NCBI GenBank assembly: GCA_965203835.1
Contig: OZ241919.1
Location: forward strand, 372,001-436,000
DNA from: CBDCFV01 sp965203835
GTDB lineage: Bacteria > Chloroflexota > Dehalococcoidia > Lucifugimonadales > UBA3495
Reading direction: 5' to 3'
Length of the DNA: 64,000 bases
This document shows, one piece after another, positions 34,867-41,575 of this stretch (its first letter is position 1; every line of letters begins with the position of its first letter). The notes beneath the pieces were generated by a model. The model saw nothing but the letters and a program-made list of their open reading frames with translations, had not been told where the DNA came from and made no database searches. A program made the translations under genes and the position numbers.

Positions 34867-35949
34867 CTAGACCTTGGTGGTCACCACGTTCTGGCAGAAC
34901 AGGGCGGTGTTGACCAAGTCGGGGATAATGACGTGCTCGTCGACGGTGTGCATGGCGTTGGTGGACATGCCCACCACCACGCAGTCGATGCCGTGCAAGC
35001 GCATGGCGTTGGCGTCGGTCCCGCCGCCGGAAGGCTTGATGTCCGGCGTAAGGGCCATATCCCGCATTACCCGGGTCACCAGTTTGACTATCCCGTCGTT
35101 GGGGTCCAGGTTGTACATGTGGAACATGATTTCCAGTGTCTCGTCGATGGTCGCGTCCTGGTATTTGCTGCGGGCTTGTTCCAGCGTGGTCAGCACCTGC
35201 ATCCGAAGCAGGTCCAGGGTTTCGGTGTTGCGGCTGCGGAACTCGCCGCCAAAGACGGCCTCCGCCGGAACCGCGTTCCTTACCGACCCTCCGGCGATGG
35301 TCCCAACGTTGAATGTCGTCTCTTCGTCCAGCCTGCCTTGGGGCAGTTCGTTGATTATCTCCGAAGCAATGCGAATGGCCGACAAGCCTTTCTCCGGCTC
35401 CACTCCGGCATGGGCGGCCCTGCCCTTTACAGCCACGTCGAAACTCATGTACGTCGGACTTGCACCCGTGATGGTGTTCACCGGGCCGTTGCCGTCGAAC
35501 ACCACCGACTCTTTCGCGCGGATCATCGAGTAGTCCATGTTGGTGGCCCCGACGATGCCGATTTCCTCGCCGCGGGTGAACACAACCTGTACGGGACGGC
35601 GGGTAAGTCCTTCGTCCATGACGGCTTCCAGACCCTCCAGGATGGCCGCCACACCGGCTTTGCAGTCGCCGCCCAGAATGGTGGTGCCGTCGGAGACTAT
35701 CCGGTCGCCTTGGATCCGGGGCTTTATGCCCCTTCCCGGCTCCACGGTATCCATATGGGCCGATAGAAGGAGTGGATCGTTTCCTTCTTCCGAGGCGATG
35801 ACGTTTCCGTGGGCGTCCCTGGCCACGCTAAGGCCCAAGCGTTCCAGCCTGCCGGTCAGATATTGGGCTACCTCCTCCTCTTCATCGGAGGGACTATCGA
35901 TGCGCACCAGTTCGCAAAAGGAATTGACAAGTCTCTCTTGATCGGCCAT
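34867..35949 (-). CDS. M20-family metallopeptidase (PepT/ArgE-like)
   Basis: The 360-residue protein has the M20 zinc sites: His/Asp in LLLSAHMDTVEPG, bridging Asp in ILGGDCKAG, catalytic Glu pair in VFTRGEEIGIVGA, and the final His in STNAMHTVDEHVII. A lid/dimerisation domain (about 180-290) starts VAVKGRAAHAGVEPEKG. It is a cytoplasmic di-zinc peptidase or deacylase, close to PepT-like YqjE. ATG 35949 with GAAGG upstream is preferred over an upstream start at 36018. Confidence 0.92.
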   Translation of the reverse strand: MADQERLVNSFCELVRIDSPSDEEEEVAQYLTGRLERLGLSVARDAHGNVIASEEGNDPLLLSAHMDTVEPGRGIKPRIQGDRIVSDGTTILGGDCKAGVAAILEGLEAVMDEGLTRRPVQVVFTRGEEIGIVGATNMDYSMIRAKESVVFDGNGPVNTITGASPTYMSFDVAVKGRAAHAGVEPEKGLSAIRIASEIINELPQGRLDEETTFNVGTIAGGSVRNAVPAEAVFGGEFRSRNTETLDLLRMQVLTTLEQARSKYQDATIDETLEIMFHMYNLDPNDGIVKLVTRVMRDMALTPDIKPSGGGTDANAMRLHGIDCVVVGMSTNAMHTVDEHVIIPDLVNTALFCQNVVTTKV

Positions 35950-36055
35950 CAGTACCTTCTCGCTGAGTTTGATGAGGGATATGCCGTTGGCGGTAAATAC
36001 CCCGGCGGCCTGGGACATTATACAACACCACGCCTACGCCGGGGCTGCGGAGCAT

Positions 36056-36088
36056 AGAAAAAGGCCTCCAAACGAATGCCGGAAGCCT
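36056..36088 (-). terminator. Rho-independent terminator after tRNA-Glu
   Basis: On the minus strand AGGCTTCC pairs with GGAGGCCT (one G-T) across an 11-nt loop, followed by TTTTTC. It lies 20 nt after the tRNA 3' end. Confidence 0.7.
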
Positions 36089-36107
36089 CTCATATAGCCG
36101 TTATGTC

Positions 36108-36184
36108 TGGTAGCGCGTGCGGGATTCGAACCCGCGATCTCCGCCTTGAGAGGGCGGTGTCCTGGGCCTCTAGACGAACGCGCC
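36108..36184 (-). tRNA. tRNA-Glu (anticodon CTC)
   Basis: Minus-strand cloverleaf with GGCGCGT/ACGCGCT acceptor (first pair G-T), the Glu-typical TCGTCTAGAGGCCCAGGAC D-region, anticodon stem CCGCC/GGCGG around CTCTCAA (anticodon CTC), T-arm GCGGG-TTCGAAT-CCCGC and encoded CCA. Confidence 0.94.
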
Positions 36185-36276
36185 ACACTTTGCCGGGACT
36201 TTAAGGCCCAATGCATATCCCAGCCAGATTATCCTATCAAACCCCTGTAGACTTGTAAACCGCCCCGCCGTTGGGC

Positions 36277-36351
36277 ATGGATTCCCGCCCCCCTTCCCTT
36301 CTTTCCCGCGAAGGCGGGAAACCCGCCGGGGGCAGGCTGCGCGGGAATGAC
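36277..36351. repeat. Dispersed palindromic repeat with nested inner hairpin
   Basis: The outer arms ATGGATTCCCGCC and GCGGGAATGAC are those of the copies at 2253 and 8989. Between them lies a second hairpin, TTTCCCGC-GAAG-GCGGGAAA, plus GGGGGCAGGCTGC, giving a composite element. Confidence 0.8.
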
Positions 36352-36436
36352 GAGAGAGTGAAATGGTCCTGTCGCGGCGCGGGGAGGTCCGGCACAGCGC
36401 TCGTTCCCGTCCACGGCCCCGTACTTCCAATGCCGG

Positions 36437-37321
36437 TCAGGAAACCACAAAGTCGCCATACATCGTGAAGTTGTGTCCGGGGAAGGTGCATACGTACTGG
36501 TAGACACCAGCCGGGGGGGCCTTGAAGTTGGTCTCTCCTCTGTCACCCCCATCCAGCAACTCGATGAAAGCAATGACCCTGGGGTCGCCGTGCGGCAGCC
36601 AGGAATTACCCTCCCCGGCTTCTATGCCCGCCGTAGCTATCGCATCCTTGGTCCCCGGTTGCACCAGCACCCAATTGTGCTGAAGAGAGGACGCAGCGTT
36701 GTGGAACTTTACGGTGACGTCCCTGGCGGCATTGACCGACAAGGTGTCGCGGTTATAGTTCAGGGTGTCCCCTTTCGTGGCGATCTCGACGACCTGCGGA
36801 CCTTCACCCGACAGTGAGGGAATGCCTTGTATACTTCCTTGGGGCCGGTCTGAATACGGAAGCGCTCCCTCCTCTCCGGTCACCAAGTCCACCACGTCGG
36901 TTGCTCCCGATACCCATGTATGCGTCTGGTGTGCCTCCTCATCGCCGATCTTGAAGGTGACCGTCCTCCCGAAATACGCCTGTCCGTTTCGCTGGACTAT
37001 TTTCAAGTGGTACTTTCCTTCCGTAACTGCTGTTTCCGCCACCGGAGCATCTATGCCCTCCATCCAAGCGGTCACCACTTCTCCGTCAGCGGCGGGTACG
37101 CAAGAGTCCTTGGATGGGCAAAGCGTAACCGTTCCCACCAAGGCATGAGGAGGAGTGGACGCGATACCTTGGGCAAAAGAGGACGGCGGAATTTTGGCCT
37201 TCCCGGCATCACCGGCCTGCTCCCCGGCCTGCTCCTGGGAAGCGGTCGACCCGCCGCAAGCCAAGGCAAATACCAGCATGAGAACCACGAAAGAAATTAT
37301 TATGGGTTGCTTCTGTATCAC
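36437..37321 (-). CDS. Auracyanin/plastocyanin-like cupredoxin lipoprotein
   Basis: The 294-residue protein starts with a lipoprotein signal (ISFVVLMLVFALACGG, Cys about 22). A beta domain (about 55-150) with a CPSKDSC pair precedes a C-terminal type I copper domain: first His in LQHNWVLVQPG, and the Cys-His-Met cluster in QYVCTFPGHNFTMYG. This His/Cys/His/Met set matches auracyanin and azurin-like electron carriers of Chloroflexota. It should be membrane-tethered on the outer face, passing electrons between complexes. GTG 37321 follows GGAGGTGA. Confidence 0.9.
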   Translation of the reverse strand: MIQKQPIIISFVVLMLVFALACGGSTASQEQAGEQAGDAGKAKIPPSSFAQGIASTPPHALVGTVTLCPSKDSCVPAADGEVVTAWMEGIDAPVAETAVTEGKYHLKIVQRNGQAYFGRTVTFKIGDEEAHQTHTWVSGATDVVDLVTGEEGALPYSDRPQGSIQGIPSLSGEGPQVVEIATKGDTLNYNRDTLSVNAARDVTVKFHNAASSLQHNWVLVQPGTKDAIATAGIEAGEGNSWLPHGDPRVIAFIELLDGGDRGETNFKAPPAGVYQYVCTFPGHNFTMYGDFVVS

Positions 37322-37444
37322 CTCACCTCCCGGACCCGTTCCCTTTTTATTGGTTTCCGATCTCTGCTGTTCAGGAGTCAGTCTCCGTTGTTCACTGCTA
37401 CCCTCGATTACGAGGAGTTATCCGACCCGGAGACCACCTCCGCT

Positions 37445-37477
37445 AAAACAGGGGCCTTAAATCGCGTTACAGCGCCA
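37445..37477 (+). repeat. Dispersed non-coding motif, copy A
   Basis: This 33-nt stretch (core GGGGCCTTAAATCGCGTTAC) matches copy B at 40344-40376 (other strand) at 30 of 33 positions. It lies in the gap between the divergent cupredoxin and HypE-like genes. Confidence 0.7.
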
Positions 37478-37602
37478 CAGACATTCGGAGAGCCTTCGAA
37501 AGGCCCGGATGTGACCGGATTGTCCAACAAATACCGCCTTGGTCTATTATATTGCAACCTGTGGCGAGATTATTCCTTACGCGGCAATCGGAGAGAGTAA
37601 CT

Positions 37603-38613
37603 TTGGAAGTTGGAAAATTCCCGGCCGACCTGCTGGAGAGAATCCTGGCGAAAAACCGGATAAGCGATCCAAGGGTACTGGTGGGCCCCCGCGTTGGCGA
37701 GGACACAGCGGCCCTGGACATGGGCGACCGCTTGTTGGTGGCCAAGAGCGACCCGGTGACCTTCGCCACCGACCAGATCGGTTGGTACGCGGTCCAGGTG
37801 AACGCCAACGACGTCGCCTGCTCGGGCGCGACTCCCAAGTGGTTTCTGGCGACGCTGCTGGCACCGGAGAGTTTTACCGAGTCCCAAGCGGAGGAGGTGT
37901 TCGATCAAGTGCTGGAAGCCTGCCGCGCCATGGGGGTGGAACTGGTAGGGGGCCACAGCGAGGTCACCTACGGCATCGACCGGCCGATAGTGATGGGGAC
38001 GATGCTGGGTGAAGTGGAGCGGGAAAAGCTGGTGCTTACCGGCGGCGCCCAGGACGGCGACAGCATTGTGGTCACCAAGGGAATCGCCATCGAGGGAACG
38101 GCGCTGCTGGCCCGCGACAAGGCGGATGCGCTGTTGGCCGCCGGAATGAAGCCGGAAGAGGTCACCGCGGCGGCGGGCTTGCTGACATCACCCGGTATAA
38201 GTGTAATCAAGGATGCCGATGTCGCGTGTAACAGCGTCCGAGTACACTCTCTTCATGACATCACCGAAGGCGGGTTGGTAACGGGACTACGCGAAATAGC
38301 CCGTGCTTCGAGATTGGGACTTGCGATAGAAGAAGGCAGCGTGCCCATAATTCCCCAAACGAGATCAGTCTGCCAAGCCCTGGAACTGGACCCGCTGGGG
38401 TTGCTGGCCTCGGGAGCGCTGCTGATTACTACGCCGCCGTCGGACGTGCCCAGCCTCGTTGCGGCGTTGGGGCGCGAGGGAATCGACGGCTGGGAGATCG
38501 GCCTGATGCTGGCGCCTGAAGAGGGACTCCAGATGATCGGGTACGAAGGAGAGGTACCGTTACCGGAATTTTCCAGGGACGAACTGGCCCGGTACTTCGC
38601 TACACACGCCTAG
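37603..38613 (+). CDS. AIR synthase-related (HypE/PurM-like) protein
   Basis: The 336-residue protein has the PurM/HypE two-domain fold: VLVGPRVGEDTAALDMGDRLLVAKSDPVTFATDQIGWYAVQVNANDVACSGATPKWFL, VELVGGHSEVTYGIDRPIV and HDITEGGLVTGLREIA. Such enzymes bind ATP and activate a carbonyl or thiocarboxamide; without hypABCDF or pur neighbours the substrate is unknown. The C-terminus lacks the Cys of HypE (ends LARYFATHA), so it is not hydrogenase maturation HypE. Start TTG 37603 follows GGAGAGAG. Confidence 0.85.
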   Translation: MEVGKFPADLLERILAKNRISDPRVLVGPRVGEDTAALDMGDRLLVAKSDPVTFATDQIGWYAVQVNANDVACSGATPKWFLATLLAPESFTESQAEEVFDQVLEACRAMGVELVGGHSEVTYGIDRPIVMGTMLGEVEREKLVLTGGAQDGDSIVVTKGIAIEGTALLARDKADALLAAGMKPEEVTAAAGLLTSPGISVIKDADVACNSVRVHSLHDITEGGLVTGLREIARASRLGLAIEEGSVPIIPQTRSVCQALELDPLGLLASGALLITTPPSDVPSLVAALGREGIDGWEIGLMLAPEEGLQMIGYEGEVPLPEFSRDELARYFATHA

Positions 38614-38633
38614 TTACCGCATTAAAAGTGTAA

Positions 38634-39602
38634 TTAACTACTCAAGTACACTTTCAATGACTCCTCCAGTTGAGGAAGTGTAATGTTGGCGCCACTGACG
38701 GTAATTGATACCTTTTTACCCCTAATACGCTCTTGCACTTTTACCGCCCCGGCAGTGGCCGCAGCGCCGGCCGCCTCTGCCATAGTGTGGGCCTTCTCAA
38801 TCAGAAGCCCGGTGGCGCGTCGAATATCATCGTCGCTGACCAGAATGAAGTCGTCCAAGTGGTCCTTCAGGATGGACTGGGGCAGGTCGTACCCCACCTT
38901 GGTCGCTAACCCTTCGGCATAGGTCTCCATGGGCGCTTCCACCACTTGGCCGTGCTTCCAGTACAGGTATCCTCCGGGCGCAGCCTCCGATTGCACGGCG
39001 AAGACCTGGATGCCAGGATCGACGGACTTGGCCACTACGCAGGCCCCGGAGACGGCGCTGCCGCCGCCCAGCGGCAGGAAGAGGGCCTCAACGTCGGGCA
39101 GGTCTTCGATCACCTCCAGCGTCTGCGTGGCAACGCCGGCTATCAACAGGGGCTCGTCGGCAGAGTGCACGTAACGGTACCCCTCTTCGGCAGCCAGCCG
39201 TTCGCAGTGCGCCTTGGCCTCGTCAAAGTTGTCGCCGTGGAAGATCAGCGTGGCGCCCAAGGAACGCACCGCGTTTGCCTTCAAGGGATTGGCGTTGCGA
39301 GGCAGGACGACGAATGCTTCGCAACCGAAGAGACCGCAGGCATAGGCAATGGACTGGGCGTGGTTGCCCGTGGAAGCGGTAATAAGCCCACGGTCCCGTT
39401 CTTCCTGGGTGAGGTGCGCCACCAGGTTGAGGCCCCCGCGGCCCTTGAAAGCCCCCAAGGGCAGGTACTCGTCGTGTTTCAGGTAAACTTGGGCCTCGAG
39501 GGCCTCGCTCAGGCCTGGCGAAAAGTGCAACGGGGTGCGGCCTAGGTAGGGGGCGATGGTCTTCCTGGCTTCGTAAACGTCGCGGAGGGTGGGAGCTTGC
39601 AT
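38634..39602 (-). CDS. PLP-dependent threonine/serine dehydratase-like protein
   Basis: The 322-residue fold-type II enzyme has the PLP Lys in PLGAFKGRGGLNL, the STGNHAQSIAYA loop, and a Gly-rich phosphate loop LPLGGGSAVSGA. It resembles TdcB/serine racemase/threo-3-hydroxyaspartate dehydratase, which deaminate beta-hydroxy amino acids. GAFKGRGG replaces the usual SFKxRGA, so the substrate may differ. No ACT regulatory domain is present. ATG 39602 with TGAGG; a start at 39635 is possible. Confidence 0.88.
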   Translation of the reverse strand: MQAPTLRDVYEARKTIAPYLGRTPLHFSPGLSEALEAQVYLKHDEYLPLGAFKGRGGLNLVAHLTQEERDRGLITASTGNHAQSIAYACGLFGCEAFVVLPRNANPLKANAVRSLGATLIFHGDNFDEAKAHCERLAAEEGYRYVHSADEPLLIAGVATQTLEVIEDLPDVEALFLPLGGGSAVSGACVVAKSVDPGIQVFAVQSEAAPGGYLYWKHGQVVEAPMETYAEGLATKVGYDLPQSILKDHLDDFILVSDDDIRRATGLLIEKAHTMAEAAGAAATAGAVKVQERIRGKKVSITVSGANITLPQLEESLKVYLSS

Positions 39603-39843
39603 TTTTGGCCTCACAACCAGTCTGGAGTGGGCCAAGCTTAGGTTAGGGGGATTTGAGTGTCAACCGGACCGCAATGAGCCTGGATGAGCAGCCACCCAGC
39701 CAACGGCATTGATGAGATTCTCTACTGCGTGCATGACGGCGGAGTGTAACACTGGCCCAAAGGGGAATCAAATGCGGTAATTTGCGTTCTGGAAAAGTTT
39801 AAGATAAGTTTAATATATATTTTATGTTAATTTGAACAACGCA

Positions 39844-39872
39844 TTGACAACCGTCCATTACCGTGCTAGTCT
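39844..39872 (+). promoter_or_regulatory. Sigma-70 type promoter for the small HTH gene
   Basis: TTGACA (39844-39849), exactly 17 nt spacer, TAGTCT (39867-39872). The A/T-rich stretch immediately upstream could act as an UP element. This is the clearest promoter in the window. Confidence 0.7.
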
Positions 39873-39904
39873 GTCCCACGGTCAATACGCAGGCGGTGCC
39901 ACTA

Positions 39905-39932
39905 AGTACACGATCTGTTTCAGTCAGTACAC
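39905..39932 (+). promoter_or_regulatory. Two AGTACAC direct repeats, 21 nt apart, in the HTH gene leader
   Basis: AGTACAC occurs at 39905-39911 and 39926-39932, a spacing of two helical turns, between promoter and ribosome site. This could be an operator for autoregulation by the HTH protein. Confidence 0.4.
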
Positions 39933-39944
39933 AGGAGGTACATT

Positions 39945-40169
39945 TTGGCTAAGAAAACGAAGCTAATGCTGCGTGTGGAGGAGCAACATCAACGTCCGCT
40001 GGAAAGATTGCTGCCGGAAATGGTCAACGAGATCGGTCTGTCCTCTACCGCAGCGGAGTTGGGTGTGAGTAAAGCTACACTGGGTTACTGGCTGCTTAAG
40101 CTGGGTATAAATGTAAGACGTGTAGCGCTGGCCCCCGGAGAGACCCTGGAGGTCAAGCGAGTAAGTTAG
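39945..40169 (+). CDS. Small helix-turn-helix DNA-binding protein
   Basis: The 74-residue basic protein contains a Fis/homeodomain-like HTH: LLPEMVNEIGLSSTAAELGVSKATLGYWLLKLGI (about 22-56), with a Lys-rich N-terminus (AKKTKLMLRVEEQ) and a short C-terminal tail. It is likely a transcription regulator or nucleoid-associated factor. AGGAGG at 39933-39938 is 6 nt before TTG 39945. A near-consensus promoter, leader repeats and a perfect downstream terminator suggest a strongly expressed monocistronic gene. Confidence 0.82.
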   Translation: MAKKTKLMLRVEEQHQRPLERLLPEMVNEIGLSSTAAELGVSKATLGYWLLKLGINVRRVALAPGETLEVKRVS

Positions 40170-40291
40170 CGCGGTAGCAGCCAACGGGTCTTTCAACCAG
40201 GGTCATCCTGTCTATCCTGCAAGACGGCGCTATTGGATGGACCGTCCATCGCCGCGACCTCCGGATGACAACGGCTTGTCGAAAAGACAAA

Positions 40292-40325
40292 ATAAAGCGC
40301 CCCGGAACGTTCCGGGGCGCTTTAT
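40292..40325. terminator. Perfect 17-bp inverted repeat, bidirectional terminator
   Basis: 40292-40308 and 40309-40325 are exact reverse complements (ATAAAGCGCCCCGGAAC), followed on the plus strand by an A/T-rich run ending in seven Ts (about 40337-40344). It sits between the converging HTH and formamidase genes and can end both transcripts. Confidence 0.85.
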
Positions 40326-40343
40326 GTATTCTTAAAATTTTTT

Positions 40344-40376
40344 TGGCCCTGTAAGGCGATTTAAGGCCCTTGTTTT
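40344..40376 (-). repeat. Dispersed non-coding motif, copy B
   Basis: Reverse complement matches copy A at 37445-37477 at 30 of 33 positions (core GGGCCTTAAATCGCCTTACA). It lies between the terminator and the end of the formamidase gene. Confidence 0.7.
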
Positions 40377-40401
40377 CTCGCTGACGGGTTTGGGTTCCAA
40401 C

Positions 40402-41511
40402 TTAGTCCTGAAAAATATCCTCCGGAAGGAAGGCGGACACCGTGACGTTGGGCAGGTCCACGGCGTTGCTGATTTTCAGGTCCACCGCCACGCTGCAAAT
40501 CACGTAGGCCTGCTCACGCGACCATCCCCGCTCCTGGAGCAACTCGATCATGTTGATCAGGGCGTTTCGGGCCGCCAGCGTCAGGTCCTCCCCTTCCTGG
40601 GTGCCGTTCTCGCGGATGGGGAAGCCCATGGTGGCTATGAAGTTACGTGGCGCGGCCCATTCCGGTGGCAGAAAGTAGTCTGGATGGGCAAACCGGGGCA
40701 CTCTTATATTATGCCGCTGGGCCTCTCCCTTGTGCAGGTGAAACTTCACCACCGCCGTAGCGCCCATTTCGATGGCGGTGATACAGCACTCCGAGTCTCC
40801 TTGGGCGAAGTGGCCGTCTCCGGCCGAATACAGTCCGCCGGGCACGTTGACAGGAATCAACAGCCTGGACCCTTTGGTCAACTGCTTGGCGTCCACGTTG
40901 CCGCAGTTCTCCCGCGGCGGAATAGTCCGCAGACCTTCCTCGGCGATGACGCCTCCCGCCGGAACGGCGTCCTCCGGGTCCGGCGGAGCGGCGGTGCCGC
41001 CGCGGCGCACCAAGTCCGCCTCCCTCCTGGCCCAAGCCTCCATCTGCTCGCGGGACGGCGCGATGCCTGCCGTCCCCATGAACGATCCGTTCGGAATCCT
41101 GACTCCTGGAATCCCGGACGAGGTAGCCCACCCGTCCTTTATATCCCAGTGGAAGGCGAAGGATTCCTGGAACAGGTCCCGCAGGAATCCCGCTCCGGTC
41201 CGGTTGCGGGTCCAGCCGTAGGGCTGGGGAATGATGTCCACGTACTCGATTTCAAGCATGTCGCCGGGTTCAGCGCCCTTTATGTAAACCGGACCGGTGA
41301 GTGGGTGTGAGACTTTTGTGTCGAAGGTGTCGAAGTCAGCTACCGTCACCGTGGGCTTCATCTGACCGTCCGACGCGTCCCGAGTCTCCAGCACAACCTC
41401 TTCTCCCGGGTCAACCTCAACAATCGGCGGAATATCCGGGTGCCAACGGTTGTGCCCCTTCTCCGGCTCCTCTTTCAGTCGCTTGCTGCGGTCTATCTCA
41501 ATGCTTTTCAT
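40402..41511 (-). CDS. Formamidase/acetamidase (FmdA/AmdA family)
   Basis: The 369-residue protein shows the FmdA/AmdA layout: RWHPDIPPIVEVDPGEEVVLETRDASDGQ, HPLTGPVYIKGAEPGDMLEIEYVDI, IPPRENCGNVDAKQLTKGSRLLIPVNVPGGLYSAGDGHFAQGDSECC. The ENxGN and GDxHxxQGDGE-like segments carry the metal/active-site residues. It hydrolyses formamide or short amides to ammonia and the acid. Together with the amidase at 12106 it suggests amide-nitrogen use. It ends at the bidirectional terminator. Confidence 0.94.
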   Translation of the reverse strand: MKSIEIDRSKRLKEEPEKGHNRWHPDIPPIVEVDPGEEVVLETRDASDGQMKPTVTVADFDTFDTKVSHPLTGPVYIKGAEPGDMLEIEYVDIIPQPYGWTRNRTGAGFLRDLFQESFAFHWDIKDGWATSSGIPGVRIPNGSFMGTAGIAPSREQMEAWARREADLVRRGGTAAPPDPEDAVPAGGVIAEEGLRTIPPRENCGNVDAKQLTKGSRLLIPVNVPGGLYSAGDGHFAQGDSECCITAIEMGATAVVKFHLHKGEAQRHNIRVPRFAHPDYFLPPEWAAPRNFIATMGFPIRENGTQEGEDLTLAARNALINMIELLQERGWSREQAYVICSVAVDLKISNAVDLPNVTVSAFLPEDIFQD

Positions 41512-41575
41512 CGACGGAGATTACTCCTCGCAAAACGTTGGTTGGAATTGGACTGTTGTTCGTCACCAAGCCCGG

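Larger units (their letters stand above)
39603..39944. other. AT-rich regulatory intergenic region
   Basis: No gene is supported in this 342-bp gap between divergent genes. A strikingly AT-rich tract (39795-39838) unlike the surrounding DNA lies just upstream of a near-consensus promoter, followed by paired AGTACAC repeats and a strong ribosome site for the HTH gene. Confidence 0.7.

Noticed and set aside
34735..35766. A 343-codon open frame on the plus strand
   Set aside because: It is antisense to the M20 peptidase, whose zinc ligands are all in place.
37603..38613. Assignment as hydrogenase maturation factor HypE
   Set aside because: The characteristic C-terminal Cys of HypE is missing and no hyp or hydrogenase genes are near, so only the broader PurM/HypE-like family is called.
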